This document shows, piece after piece, positions 41,258 through 52,572 of a stretch of DNA of 64,000 nucleotides; the first letter of the stretch is position 1; the number at the start of each line of letters is the position of its first letter. Under the pieces are notes generated by a model. The model was not told where the DNA came from, searched no databases, and was given only the letters and a program-made list of their open reading frames with translations. This DNA is from Actinomycetales bacterium JB111 (GTDB taxonomy: Bacteria; Actinomycetota; Actinomycetes; Actinomycetales; Actinomycetaceae), in NCBI GenBank assembly GCA_900163555.1, contig FUHX01000045.1:1-64000 (forward strand). The letters are read 5' to 3'. The position numbers and the translations under genes are program-made.

Positions 41258-42082
41258 ATGGCCCACGTGAAGATCACGACCGTCAACGTCAATGGGATCC
41301 GGGCCGCCTACCGCAAGGGGATGGGGGAGTGGCTCGCCGAAGCCGCTCCTGAGATCGCGCTCCTGCAGGAGGTACGGGCGGACGACGACACGGTGACCTC
41401 GCTGATCGGCGACGGGTGGACGATCGTCCAGCAGGCGTGCGAGATCAAGGGCCGCGCCGGCGTCGCGATCCTCACCTCGCTGCCGGTGGTCGAGCAGCGG
41501 CTCGGCCTCGGTGACGAGCCCGAGGTTCCGGTCGACACGGGCCGCTGGGTCGAGGCCGACCTGACGGTCCCCGGTCTGGACGTCCCGCTCACGGTGGTGT
41601 CCGTGTACGTGCACTCCGGGACGCTGACGGACCAGGCGAAGATGGACGCGAAGTACTCGCACCTGGAGCGGATGACGGCCAGGCTGCGCGAGCTGGCGGC
41701 GGACGCCGCGGCCGGCAGGCGCGAGGTCCTTGTCGCGGGCGACCTCAACATCGTCCACACCGAGAAGGACATCAAGAACTGGCGGCCGAACCACAACAAG
41801 ACCTCCGGCGTGCTCGACGACGAGATCGACTACGTGACCACCTGGCTCGGCGAGATCGGCCTGGTCGACGTCCACCGCACGCTCGCCGGCGACGTCCAGG
41901 GTCCGTACACCTGGTGGTCCCAGCGTGGGAAGGCCTTCGACAACGACGCGGGCTGGCGCATCGACTACCAGCTCGTCACGCCCGGCTTTGCGTCACGCGC
42001 GCGGTCGGCCGAGGTTGAGCGGGCCGCCAGCTACGACACGCGCTGGTCCGACCACGCGCCGCTGAGCGTCACGTACGGCTGA
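41258..42082 (+). CDS. xth: Exodeoxyribonuclease III / AP endonuclease
   Basis: A 274-residue Mg-dependent base-excision repair enzyme that cuts at abasic sites and trims 3' ends. The endonuclease/exonuclease/phosphatase core is complete: TTVNVNGIRAAYRKG, the metal Glu in LLQEVRADD, YVHSG, AGDLNIVHTEKDIKNW, WWSQRGKAFDNDAGWRIDY and the catalytic SDHAPLSV. ATG 41258 follows GGAG nine bases upstream. It stands alone, with a terminator close in front. Confidence 0.94.
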   Translation: MAHVKITTVNVNGIRAAYRKGMGEWLAEAAPEIALLQEVRADDDTVTSLIGDGWTIVQQACEIKGRAGVAILTSLPVVEQRLGLGDEPEVPVDTGRWVEADLTVPGLDVPLTVVSVYVHSGTLTDQAKMDAKYSHLERMTARLRELAADAAAGRREVLVAGDLNIVHTEKDIKNWRPNHNKTSGVLDDEIDYVTTWLGEIGLVDVHRTLAGDVQGPYTWWSQRGKAFDNDAGWRIDYQLVTPGFASRARSAEVERAASYDTRWSDHAPLSVTYG

Positions 42083-42160
42083 GCGCCACCGAGCCCTGAG
42101 CGCCACCGAGCCCTGAGCACCACCTGGCGCTCGGCGCCACCGACCGCTGAGCCGCGGCCC
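42083..42160. repeat. Short direct repeats after the exonuclease gene
   Basis: TGAGCGCCACCGAGCCC occurs twice in tandem, followed by diverged copies (TGAGCACCACC). It begins at the exonuclease stop codon, like the array after pcrA. No function seen. Confidence 0.5.
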
Positions 42161-42227
42161 CGGGCCCGGCGGTGGTCGGCACGTCGATGCGGGACCGCGG
42201 CGCCGCAACGCGGTTAGCCTTGTGTCC

Positions 42228-43487
42228 GTGAACACAGCACGCGAGACGACCGAGCCCGAGGCCGCCACGTCCGAGGAGACGTCCGTCAAGGACCGGGCGA
42301 TGTCGGCCTGGGAGTGGATCCAGAACAGCCGCCTCTTCCGGGTCAACAAGCGGTACGGGACCGCGCGGGGCGCCCTGCTCGCCGGCGGGATCTCGTTCTC
42401 GGCGCTCTTCTCGATCTTCGCGGCACTCGCCCTCGGGTGGACCGCGTTCACCCTCACGCTCGGTGACAACGAGGAGCTGCGGGACACCGTCATCGAGTCG
42501 GTGAACGACGCGATGCCGGGGATCATCGAGACGACCGGCCCGGACGGGCAGACGACCGACGGACTCGTCACCCCCGACCAGCTCATGGTCTCGACAGCCT
42601 TCAACCTCGGGTCGATCATCGCCATCGCGGTGCTGCTGTGGACCGCCAGCTCCGTCATGAACAACCTGCGGCTGAGCATCCAGGCGATGTTCGGCATCAC
42701 GCAGCCGCCGGAGAACTTCGTCAAGGGTCGACTCATCAAGCCGATCGTCGGGTTCGTGACGCTGGCGCTCGCGGTCCTCGTGACGGCCGCCGCGTCGATC
42801 GCGGTGAACACGCTCGGTTCCCAGGTGCTCGACCTGCTCGGCATCGAGGGGAAGACCGGCACCTACCTCCTGCGCGGCGGCACGCTGCTCGCCTCGTTCC
42901 TCATCGACATGGCCGTGTTCATCCTGCTCATCGCGTTCACCGCCTCGGTGCGCGCGCCGAGGCGGGACCTGCTGACGGGCGCCGCCATCGGGGCGCTGGG
43001 CTCCGGCGTGCTGCGGTTCCTCGGCACCAGCGCGGTCGGCTCGGTCAACGACCCGCTGCTCGCCTCGTTCGCCGCGATCGGCACCCTGCTGCTGTGGGTC
43101 AACCTCCTCGCGCGGCTCATGCTGTACGTCTCCGCGTACGTCGCGAACCCGCCGCTGCCCGAGGTGGCCGACGACCCGGACGAGGTGCGCTTCAACGAGC
43201 GCCCGAACTACATCACCGAGTCGGTGCCCGAGACCAAGCAGTGGCCGCACCAGTCGATCACCGGCGTCATCGACGTGGACCCGGACCGGAACCCGGAGGT
43301 GGTCGCCGAGCGCGAGCGGGAGGAGCGCGAGGAGGCCGAGGCCGGCACGAACCCGGGCGGCCTGATCGGGAACGTGCGCGAGCGGCGCGTGCGCAAGCTC
43401 GAGGAGAGGGCCGCCGAGGCGCGCGCCGAGCTCGACGCCGACACCCGCGCCGCCTACCTCCGGTACGGGCCCCGGGACAAGCGATGA
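42228..43487 (+). CDS. YihY/BrkB-family membrane protein
   Basis: A 419-residue integral membrane protein with about six transmembrane helices in residues 40-310. Family signatures include GGISFSALFSIFAALALG, the periplasmic loop with short hydrophobic helices, and LLWVNLLARLMLYVSAYVANP near the end. The cytoplasmic tail (320-419) is acidic, then a coiled coil (VAEREREEREEAEAG; RRVRKLEERAAEARAEL). YihY proteins are misnamed as RNase BN in older databases; their role, possibly lipid or ion transport, is unclear. GTG 42228 lies seven bases after TAGCCT, so it is leaderless. It is coupled by ATGA to the next gene. Confidence 0.85.
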   Translation: MNTARETTEPEAATSEETSVKDRAMSAWEWIQNSRLFRVNKRYGTARGALLAGGISFSALFSIFAALALGWTAFTLTLGDNEELRDTVIESVNDAMPGIIETTGPDGQTTDGLVTPDQLMVSTAFNLGSIIAIAVLLWTASSVMNNLRLSIQAMFGITQPPENFVKGRLIKPIVGFVTLALAVLVTAAASIAVNTLGSQVLDLLGIEGKTGTYLLRGGTLLASFLIDMAVFILLIAFTASVRAPRRDLLTGAAIGALGSGVLRFLGTSAVGSVNDPLLASFAAIGTLLLWVNLLARLMLYVSAYVANPPLPEVADDPDEVRFNERPNYITESVPETKQWPHQSITGVIDVDPDRNPEVVAEREREEREEAEAGTNPGGLIGNVRERRVRKLEERAAEARAELDADTRAAYLRYGPRDKR

Positions 43488-44740
43488 GCGCGGGCCCGGA
43501 CCGGCTGCACGCGATCGTGCCGGCGGGCGGCGCCGGCACCCGTCTGTGGCCGCTGTCCCGGCGGGCCCGACCGAAGTTCCTGCTCGACCTCACCGGGTCC
43601 GGCCGCTCCCTCCTGCAGGGGACGGTCGACCGGCTCGCGCCCGTCAGCGACTCGATCACGGTCGTCACGGGACGCGTGCACGCATCGGCGGTCGCCGACC
43701 AGCTCGGCACCGACGCGCGCATCGTGCCGGAGCCCGGGCCGAAGGACTCCATGGCCGCCATCGGGCTGGCCGCGGCGATCATCGCCCGCGACCACGGGTC
43801 CGACGCCGTCGTCGGCTCGTTCGCGGCCGACCACCTCATCGGGGACCGGCCCGCGTTCGAGCGGGCCGTCGCCACGGCGGTCGCGGCCGCCCGCCGCGAC
43901 GACGTCACGCTCGTCACCATCGGCCTCACCCCGACGCATCCCGCCACGGGCTTCGGCTACATCGCCGTGGGCGCGCCGCTGGACCCGGGGGAGGGGACGA
44001 CGTCGGACCGGCCCGCGGGACCGGCTGCCGGCGTGGACGACCCGCCCGAGGCGCCTCCCGCCGCTCGTCCCGTGGCTCACCGCGCCGACGGCTTCCAGGA
44101 GAAGCCGGACGCCGAGACGGCGACCGCCTACCTCGCCGGCGGCCGCCACCTGTGGAACGCCGGCATGTTCGTCGCTCGCGCGGGCGCGCTGCTCGACGCG
44201 CTGCGCACGGAGCACCCCGACCTGCACGACGGTCTTCAGGCCATCGCCACGGCGTGGGGGAGCGCGGAGGAGGGCGCCATCCTCGCGGCCACCTGGCCGC
44301 ACCTGACCGCGATCGCGATCGACCACGCGCTCGCGGAGCCGCTCGCCGCCCGCGGGCGCGTCGCCGTCGTGCCGGCGGACCTTCGATGGACGGATATCGG
44401 CGACGCCGACTCCCTCGCCACGGTCCTCGAGTCGGGTGCGGATGCGGGCCCCGACGCGATCCCGGACGCAGGGGCTGGAACGCACGCCGGGGCCGGCGGG
44501 CCCGAGGACGGGCCCGCGGGTGCGGGCGTCGTCGCGGAGCCGCACACGGTCGTCGTCGGGGACGGCTCGCCGGGCGCGTTCGTCCACGCTCCCGGCCGCG
44601 TGGTCGCGCTGCACGGGGTGCCGGGCGTCGTCGTCGTGGATACGGGCGACGCCCTGCTCGTGACGACCCGGGAGATGGCCCAGGGCGTGGGGCGCGTCGT
44701 CACGCAGCTGCGGGACGCCGGCCTCGGCGACCTCACGTAG
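43484..44740 (+). CDS. manC: Mannose-1-phosphate guanylyltransferase
   Basis: A 418-residue nucleotidyltransferase producing GDP-mannose from mannose-1-phosphate and GTP, for glycolipids and glycoproteins. The pyrophosphorylase signature PAGGAGTRLWPLSRRARPKF (residues 13-32) is complete, followed by VPEPGPKDSMAAI, SFAADHLI, GFGYIAVG, and the FQEKPDAETATAYL block with its Lys. An Asp/Pro/Ala-rich insertion (about 168-195) and an Ala/Gly-rich loop (about 325-345) interrupt the fold but leave the motifs intact. There is no mannose-6-phosphate isomerase domain. ATG 43484 overlaps the YihY stop. Confidence 0.9.
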   Translation: MSAGPDRLHAIVPAGGAGTRLWPLSRRARPKFLLDLTGSGRSLLQGTVDRLAPVSDSITVVTGRVHASAVADQLGTDARIVPEPGPKDSMAAIGLAAAIIARDHGSDAVVGSFAADHLIGDRPAFERAVATAVAAARRDDVTLVTIGLTPTHPATGFGYIAVGAPLDPGEGTTSDRPAGPAAGVDDPPEAPPAARPVAHRADGFQEKPDAETATAYLAGGRHLWNAGMFVARAGALLDALRTEHPDLHDGLQAIATAWGSAEEGAILAATWPHLTAIAIDHALAEPLAARGRVAVVPADLRWTDIGDADSLATVLESGADAGPDAIPDAGAGTHAGAGGPEDGPAGAGVVAEPHTVVVGDGSPGAFVHAPGRVVALHGVPGVVVVDTGDALLVTTREMAQGVGRVVTQLRDAGLGDLT

Positions 44741-44904
44741 GCCGGCGGACCGGGGCCCGAGCCGAGGCGCGATCCGCGGCCCGCGGTCCGAGCCGAGGCA
44801 CTCTCCGCGGCCCGCCGCCTGCTGCCGCCACCCGACCGCGCGATCTCGCGCCCGCCACCCGGCCCTGCGATCCGTCCGTCCGATACGCGGAGTACCGTGG
44901 ACCG

Positions 44905-46170
44905 GTGCCTCAGAACGACCTTCCCGCCCTTGTCTCCGCCGCCGTGGACGAACGGGTGGCGGACCTGATCGCCTGGCGGCGGACGATCCACTCCCACCCC
45001 GAGACCGCCCACACCGAGCACGAGACCTCCTCCTTCATCCGCTCGGTGCTCGCAGCCGAGGGCCTGACGCCGCGGGAGATCTCCGGGACGGGCGTCGTCG
45101 TCGACATCGGTCCGGACCCGCGCCACGAGCGCGAGACCCCGCAGGACGGCGGCGCCTCGCCCGCCGAGCGCGCCCGCCGCACCGGCGGCAAGGACCGCCG
45201 GCCCGGCCGCGTCGCGCTCCGCGCGGACATCGACGCGCTGCCCATCCAGGAGCGCACCGGGCTGCCGTTCGCCTCGCGCCGCGCCGGGTTCGCGCACGCC
45301 TGCGGGCACGACATCCACACGAGCGCACTGCTCGGCGCCGCCCTCGCCCTGAGGTCCCTCGAGAAGGCCGGCGGGCTGCCCCGCGGCGTGCGACTCATCT
45401 TCCAGCCGGCAGAGGAGGGGCAGCCGTCCGGCGCCCGCACCCTGTCCGACGCGGGCGTGCTCGACGGCGTCGGCCAGATCTTCGCCCTGCACTGCGACCC
45501 GAAGATCGACGTCGGCCGGCTCGGCACGCGCATCGGTGCGATCACGGCGGCGTCGGACGCGATCACGGTCGCGGTCCGCTCCACCGGCGGGCACACCTCG
45601 CGGCCGCACCTGACCGGCGACGTCGTGCACGCCCTGTCCACGGTCGTCACCTCGCTGCCCGCGGTCCTGCACCGCACGGTCGACCCGCGGATCGGGATCG
45701 ACCTCACGTTCGGCCAGATCCAGGCGGGCACCGCGCCGAACGCCATGCCGTCGTCGGGCCTCCTGCGCGGCACGCTGCGCTGCCTGGACACGGACGCCTG
45801 GCGCCTGGCCGGCGACCTGATCGAGCCGTCGGTCCGATCGATCCTCGCGCCGTACGACGTCGAGGTGGACGTCGAGGTCCTGCGCGGCATCCCGCCGGTC
45901 GTCAACGACGAGCGGGCCACCCGCGTGCTCGACGACGCCGCGAAGGCCGTCCTCGGGCCGGACTCCACCGAGCTCACCGAGCAGTCGCTCGGCGGGGAGG
46001 ACTTCGCCTGGTACCTCGAGCGGGTGCCCGGGGCGCTCGCCCGGCTGGGGACCCGGACGCCGGGCGGGACCACGTACGACCTGCACCGCGGGGACGCGAT
46101 CTTCGACGAGGGCGCGATCGCGAACGGCGCGAAGGTCCTCGCCGCCGCCGCGCTCTTCGCCGCCGACTGA
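44905..46170 (+). CDS. M20D-family amidohydrolase (IAA-amino acid hydrolase/AbgA-like)
   Basis: A 421-residue zinc-dependent hydrolase that removes an acyl group from an amino acid or related amide. Metal ligands and catalytic residues: HSHPETAHTEHET, ALRADIDALPIQE, the Cys/His pair in AHACGHDIHTSALLG, the acid/base FQPAEEGQPSGA, and ALHCDPKIDVG. The insert domain is present and the C-terminal LGGEDFAWYLERVPG supplies another ligand. The exact substrate is unknown; hippurate and N-acetyl amino acids are common. GTG 44905 lies six bases after TACCGT (44893-44898), so it is leaderless. It precedes the nucleoside transporter but has a separate promoter. Confidence 0.88.
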   Translation: MPQNDLPALVSAAVDERVADLIAWRRTIHSHPETAHTEHETSSFIRSVLAAEGLTPREISGTGVVVDIGPDPRHERETPQDGGASPAERARRTGGKDRRPGRVALRADIDALPIQERTGLPFASRRAGFAHACGHDIHTSALLGAALALRSLEKAGGLPRGVRLIFQPAEEGQPSGARTLSDAGVLDGVGQIFALHCDPKIDVGRLGTRIGAITAASDAITVAVRSTGGHTSRPHLTGDVVHALSTVVTSLPAVLHRTVDPRIGIDLTFGQIQAGTAPNAMPSSGLLRGTLRCLDTDAWRLAGDLIEPSVRSILAPYDVEVDVEVLRGIPPVVNDERATRVLDDAAKAVLGPDSTELTEQSLGGEDFAWYLERVPGALARLGTRTPGGTTYDLHRGDAIFDEGAIANGAKVLAAAALFAAD

Positions 46171-46292
46171 CCGGCGGAGTTCCGCCGTTTCTCCGGTCGG
46201 CGCCGTCCGATATCTGAGCGAGCGTTTCAGCAGGTGAGCGGGGGTGCGAGGCCGTCGATCCCCGTCGGTCACGGATCGGACTCAAACCGGCA

Positions 46293-46318
46293 TTGACGGC
46301 CGGAAATCGGGCTACTCT
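46293..46318 (+). promoter_or_regulatory. Promoter of the BMP transporter operon
   Basis: TTGACG (46293-46298) and TACTCT (46313-46318) are the best -35/-10 pair in the window, though the 14-base spacer is short. The predicted leader is about 55 bases. Confidence 0.5.
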
Positions 46319-46380
46319 GTGCCGCACTCGCAATCGATGGCGGCACCGCTGCCGCCTGCGCCCCAAGAATCGGAGATCAC

Positions 46381-47532
46381 GTGAAGAAGTCCCTCGCACT
46401 GCCCGGGCTCGCGCTCGGCGCGGCCCTGATTCTCGCCGCCTGCGGCGACGCACCCGAGGACGAGACCTCGGACGACACCTCCTCCGAGAACGGTTCGGAG
46501 GCAGGCTCCGAGGGCGGGGAGTCGGGTTCCTCGGGCGCCTCGGGCGCGACCTCCGACGAGACCGTCTGCATGGTCTCCGACCAGGGTGGCTTCGACGACC
46601 AGTCCTTCAACCAGTCCGGGGCCGAGGGCCTCGACGCCGCGGTCGAGGAGTTCGGGGTCGGTGAGATCAAGGTCGAGTCGCAGTCCGACGCCGACTACAC
46701 CACCAACGTCAACTCGCTCATCTCGCAGGGCTGCGGCCTGATCTTCGGCGTCGGCTTCCTGCTGGAGGACGCCATCGAGCAGGCGGCGAACGACAACCCG
46801 GACGTCTCCTTCGCGCTCATCGACTCCACGTTCTCCGACGCGGACTTCAACCCGATCGAGATCGACAACGCCCGCCCGCTGACCTACAACACGGTCGAGG
46901 CGGCCTTCCTCGCCGGGTACGCGTCGGCCGGCATGACCGAGACCGGCGTGGTCGCGACCTTCGGCGGCATCCAGCTGCCCACCGTCACGATCTTCATGGA
47001 CGGCTTCGCCGACGGCGTCGCCGCCTACAACGAGGACAACGGCACCGACGTGCAGGTCCTCGGCTGGGACGTCGACGGCCAGACCGGCTCGTTCACCGGC
47101 GACTTCGACAACGTCGGCGCGGGCCAGACCCTCGCCGAGCAGTTCATCGCCCAGAACGCGGACATCATCATGCCGGTCGCCGGCCCGGTCGGCCTCGGTG
47201 CCGCCGCCGCCGCGCAGTCGGCGGGCGACGTCATGATCGTCGGCGTCGACTCCGACTGGTACGAGTCGACCGACTACGGCGACATCGTCCTCACCTCGGT
47301 GCTCAAGGGCATCGCGGCGTCGGTCCACGACACGACCGCGGACTTCGTGAACGACGAGTTCGACAACACCCCGTACGTCGGCACGCTCGAGAACGATGGT
47401 GTCGGCCTCGCGCCGTTCCACGACTTCGAGGGCGACGTCCCGCAGGAGCTCGTCGACCGGCTCGACGAGCTGCAGGAGCAGATCATCTCGGGCGAGCTGA
47501 CGGTCGAGTCCGTCTCCAGCCCGCAGCAGTAA
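46381..47532 (+). CDS. BMP-family nucleoside-binding lipoprotein
   Basis: A 383-residue substrate-binding protein of an ABC importer. The lipobox LAAC ends at C21, so it should be lipid-anchored on the outer membrane face. An acidic Ser/Gly/Glu linker (22-58) is followed by a PnrA/BMP fold starting ETVCMVSDQGGFDDQSFNQSG. The Ser/Asp-rich ligand loop FGVGFLLEDAI and VGVDSDWY contact the nucleoside in relatives. The operon (ATPase, two permeases, cytidine deaminase, pyrimidine phosphorylase) supports a nucleoside substrate. GTG 46381 follows GGAG. A long hairpin after the gene may limit downstream transcription. Confidence 0.92.
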   Translation: MKKSLALPGLALGAALILAACGDAPEDETSDDTSSENGSEAGSEGGESGSSGASGATSDETVCMVSDQGGFDDQSFNQSGAEGLDAAVEEFGVGEIKVESQSDADYTTNVNSLISQGCGLIFGVGFLLEDAIEQAANDNPDVSFALIDSTFSDADFNPIEIDNARPLTYNTVEAAFLAGYASAGMTETGVVATFGGIQLPTVTIFMDGFADGVAAYNEDNGTDVQVLGWDVDGQTGSFTGDFDNVGAGQTLAEQFIAQNADIIMPVAGPVGLGAAAAAQSAGDVMIVGVDSDWYESTDYGDIVLTSVLKGIAASVHDTTADFVNDEFDNTPYVGTLENDGVGLAPFHDFEGDVPQELVDRLDELQEQIISGELTVESVSSPQQ

Positions 47533-47552
47533 CCTCCCCCGTCCGTACCGGC

Positions 47553-47602
47553 ACTCACCCCTCGGCGGCCCGGCACCCCAGCCGGGCCGCCGAGGGGTGA
47601 GT
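47553..47602 (+). terminator. 22-bp hairpin between the binding protein and ATPase genes
   Basis: A perfect 22-bp stem (47553-47574 with 47581-47602) with a six-base loop, 20 bases after the lipoprotein stop. It probably attenuates transcription into the ATPase or stabilises the binding-protein mRNA, so the lipoprotein is made in excess. Confidence 0.8.
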
Positions 47603-47652
47603 CGGGCCCCGGCCCGCCACCTCACACGTCCCCGTGAAGGAGCGCTGTCCAC

Positions 47653-49217
<1,565 letters not shown>

Positions 49218-49221
<4 letters not shown>

Positions 49222-50747
49222 ACGAGCGCAGCGACGACGCGACCGGGCGCGCGGAGGACCCCGCGACGACGTCGCCCGGGAGCGAGGCGCAGGCCCCGAG
49301 CGGGGCGCCCGTCGCGAGTGGTGAGCCGGCCGCGAGCGGCCCGCCGGAGAGCACCGAGACCGCCGTAGCCGGTAGGCCGGCCCCGACCGCCACCGCGTCC
49401 GCGTCGGCCCCCGAGGCCGAGCCGGGCGGCTCGAACTGGCCGAGCACCCTGCGGGACATCGCCCAGAAGGGCTGGCTCGTCACGGTCCTCGCGATCATCG
49501 TCGCCCTCGTGGTCGGTTCGATCCTCATCATCGTGGCCTCGCCGCGCGTGCAGGAGACGTCGGCGTACTTCTTCAGCCGGCCGTGGGACACGATCTACGC
49601 GGCGTTCGACGCCGTGTACGGCGCCTACCAGGCGATGTTCCGGGGCGCGATCTGGGACTTCCGGTCCGACACGCTCATCGGGCAGCTCCAGCCGCTGTCG
49701 AACACGCTCGTCAACTCCGTCCCGCTGATCCTCGCGGGCCTCGGCCTGGCGGTCGGCTTCCGGGCCGGCCTGTTCAACATCGGCGGCCAGGGGCAGTTCA
49801 TCCTCGGCTCCATCGCGGCGACCTACGTCGGCTTCGCCTGGGACCTCCCGTTCCTCGTCCACCTGCTCCTCGCGATGCTGGGCGGAGCAGTGGCCGGCGG
49901 GCTGTGGGCGGCGATACCCGGCGTCCTCAAGGCACGGACCGGGGCGAACGAGGTGATCGTGACGATCATGCTCAACTCGATCGCCGGCTTCCTCCTCGCC
50001 TACATCCTCAAGTCGACCGTGTTCGGCGGCGAGCGACCGAGCGGCCAGCGCTCCTTCTCGGTCGCCGAGGCCGCGGAGTACCCGCTGCTGCTCGGCGAGT
50101 CCTTCCGCCTGCACGCCGGCGTCATCGTGGCGGTCCTCGCGGCCGCCTTCGTCTGGTGGTTCCTCGAGCGCTCCACCTGGGGCTTCGAGCTGCGCGCGGT
50201 GGGCGTCAACCCGGCCGCGGCGCGGACCGCAGGCGTCTCCGTCCCGAAGGCGATCGTCGTCGCGATGGTCGTCTCGGGAGCGCTGTGCGGCCTCGGCGGG
50301 ACCGCGCCGGTCCTCGGCACCGAGCACTACCTGTCGCTCGGCGTCGCCGGCACCTACGGGTTCGACGCCATCACGGTGGCTCTGCTCGGCCGCTCCCGGC
50401 CGTGGGGCACCCTGTTCGCCGGGCTGCTGTTCGGCGCGCTCAAGGCCGGCGGCACGCTCATGTCGACGACGGTCGTCACGCCGCTCGCCGGGGCACCGGC
50501 CGCGATGCCGATCGAGTTCATCCTCGTCCTGCAGTCCGTCGTCGTCCTCTTCATCGCCGCGCCCCCGTTGGTCCGCTGGATCTTCCACCTGCCGGACGCG
50601 AACCGGCGCAGGCGCAAGCAGACCAGGCGCACCCGCGGGCAGCGCCTGGCCACCACCCCGAACGCGGCCGCCGACGACATGGTCATGGTCTCGAACTCGA
50701 GCTCGCCGTCGTCCGCCGCATCCGACGCACAGGAGGGGAAGGCATGA
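49218..50747 (+). CDS. Nucleoside ABC transporter permease 1 (YufP-like)
   Basis: A 509-residue permease of the BPD_transp_2/inner-membrane type, with about ten transmembrane helices. Residues 1-75 are a Pro/Ala/Ser/Gly-rich cytoplasmic extension of no obvious function. The conserved region includes GLAVGFRAGLFNIGGQGQFILG, the EAA-like helical coupling region with ARTAGVSV.KAI, and a final helix. The short C-terminal extension (NRRRRKQTRRTRGQR) is highly basic. GTG 49218 overlaps the ATPase stop (GTGA), and its stop overlaps the next permease, so the three are coupled. Confidence 0.92.
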
Positions 50748-52054
50748 GCGCCGCAACCGTCGACGCGCAGGCACTGCCGGACATGGGTCCGGTCAAGCTC
50801 GAGGTCCGCAACGACCTCGCGAAGCGCAGCTGGCGCTGGCCGATCGTGCACGCCGTGCTCGCGCTCGTCGTGCTCGGCTGGTTCCTCACCCACATGGCCG
50901 AGGGATCGACGACCTTCCAGTTCTCCTCACGCGGGGACATCCTCCAGGTCCCGAACCTCACGGTGCCCGGCTGGACCGGGACGCTCGTGCTCGGCCTCGT
51001 CATCGCGGCCGTGGCCGTCGTCGCCGGTGCGTTCGTCCAGCTGCGGCGTCCGGTTCCGGTCTACCTGCACGCGATCAGCATCTTCGCCCTGGTCATCGCC
51101 TTCCTCACGTGGGTCGGCGCCGGCCTGCCGACCATCATCCCGCTGACCGAGCTGGTGGCGGGCGGCCTCGCGCTGTCGGTCCCGCTCGTGTTCGGGGCGA
51201 TGTCCGGCGTGCTGTGCGAGCGGTCCGGCATCGTCAACATCGCGATCGAGGGGCAGCTGCTGTGCGGGGCGTTCCTCGCCGCGGTCGTCGCGTCGACGAC
51301 GGCCTCCGCCTACGTCGGCATGGCCGCGGCGCCGATCGCCGGCGCGCTCGTCGGCGCGCTGCTCGTGCTCTTCGCGGTGAAGTATCACGTCGACCAGATC
51401 ATCGTCGGCGTCGTCCTCAACGTGCTCGCCCTCGGCGTGACGGGATTCCTGTTCTCGACGGTCCTGTCCGGCGACGGCACGCACCTCAACCGGGCGATGC
51501 GGCTGCCGGACCTGCCGATCCCGGGGCTGTCGAACATCCCGGTGATCGGCAACGTCCTGTTCGACCAGTCGATCCTCGTCTACCTCATGTACGTCGGCGT
51601 GATCGTGCTGCAGATCTACCTGTTCCGCTCCCGCTGGGGCCTGCGCATCCGGTCGGTCGGCGAGCACCCGAAGGCCGCGGACACGGTCGGCATCGACGTC
51701 ATCCGCACCCGCGTGTGGACCACGATCCTCGGCGGTGCGGTCGCGGGCCTCGGCGGCGCGTTCCTCACGGTCGGCTCCGGGCTGGCGTTCGGCAAGGACA
51801 TGTCCGCCGGCCAGGGGTACATCGCGCTCGCGGCCATGATCCTCGGCCGCTGGAACCCGGTCGGCGCGGTCGGCGCCGCCCTGATGTTCGGGTTCGCGAA
51901 GAACCTCGGCAACACGCTGTCGACGATCAACGCGCCCGTGCCGTCCGACATCCTGCTCATGCTCCCGTACGCGGTGACGATCGTCGCCGTCGCCGGGCTC
52001 GTCGGCAGGGTGCGACCACCCGCGGCGGAGAACACCCCGTACATCAAGAGTTAG
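50744..52054 (+). CDS. Nucleoside ABC transporter permease 2 (YufQ-like)
   Basis: A 436-residue permease with about ten transmembrane helices; the second half of the translocation channel. Family marks are FGAMSGVLCERSGIVNIAIEGQLL near residue 148, VDQIIVGVVLNVLALG, the coupling loop VGEHPKAADTVGIDVIRTR and AMILGRWNPVGAVGAALMFGF. ATG 50744 overlaps the TGA of permease 1. The cytidine deaminase gene begins 29 bases after the stop. Confidence 0.93.
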   Translation: MSAATVDAQALPDMGPVKLEVRNDLAKRSWRWPIVHAVLALVVLGWFLTHMAEGSTTFQFSSRGDILQVPNLTVPGWTGTLVLGLVIAAVAVVAGAFVQLRRPVPVYLHAISIFALVIAFLTWVGAGLPTIIPLTELVAGGLALSVPLVFGAMSGVLCERSGIVNIAIEGQLLCGAFLAAVVASTTASAYVGMAAAPIAGALVGALLVLFAVKYHVDQIIVGVVLNVLALGVTGFLFSTVLSGDGTHLNRAMRLPDLPIPGLSNIPVIGNVLFDQSILVYLMYVGVIVLQIYLFRSRWGLRIRSVGEHPKAADTVGIDVIRTRVWTTILGGAVAGLGGAFLTVGSGLAFGKDMSAGQGYIALAAMILGRWNPVGAVGAALMFGFAKNLGNTLSTINAPVPSDILLMLPYAVTIVAVAGLVGRVRPPAAENTPYIKS

Positions 52055-52083
52055 CGGCCGCGATCCGCGGCGAGGAGGTGACC

Positions 52084-52572
52084 GTGCGCCCCGACGACGT
52101 CGACGAGCACGCCTGGAACGAACTCACCCGACTGGCGAACGAGGCGTGCCGGGCGGCCTACGTGCCGTACTCGGGCTTCCCCGTCGGGGCGGCGGCGCTC
52201 GTCGACGACGGGCGTCAGGTCTCCGGGTGCAACGTCGAGAACGCCGGCTACGGCGTCACGCTCTGTGCGGAGTGCGGGCTCGTCTCGGACCTCGTGCGCA
52301 CCGGGGGCGGCCGGCTCGTCGCGTTCGTCTGCGTGGGCGCCGACGGAGGTCAGCTCTCGCCGTGCGGCCGGTGCCGCCAGCTGTTGCACGAGCACGCGGC
52401 CCCCGGCATGCTCCTCGCCATCGGCGGCGGCCGGCACACCATCGACGACGTCCTGCCGTTCGCGTTCGGCCGGGACGACCTGGTCCGCGCCGAGCGCGCG
52501 GGCACCACCGCCACCGCGGCCGCCCCACCCACCACGACCGCGCCGAGCGGCGCCGAAGGAGAACGCCTGTGA
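52084..52572 (+). CDS. cdd: Cytidine deaminase
   Basis: A 162-residue zinc enzyme that deaminates (deoxy)cytidine to (deoxy)uridine for pyrimidine salvage. The substrate block YVPYSGFPVGAAAL, the first zinc site NVENAGYGVTLCAECG (Cys plus Glu), and SPCGRCRQLLHEHA with two zinc Cys are all present. A 25-residue Ala/Thr/Pro tail is extra. GTG 52084 follows GAGGAGG; an alternative GTG at 52078 overlaps the ribosome site. The GTG of deoA overlaps its stop, so the product passes naturally to the phosphorylase. Confidence 0.94.
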   Translation: MRPDDVDEHAWNELTRLANEACRAAYVPYSGFPVGAAALVDDGRQVSGCNVENAGYGVTLCAECGLVSDLVRTGGGRLVAFVCVGADGGQLSPCGRCRQLLHEHAAPGMLLAIGGGRHTIDDVLPFAFGRDDLVRAERAGTTATAAAPPTTTAPSGAEGERL

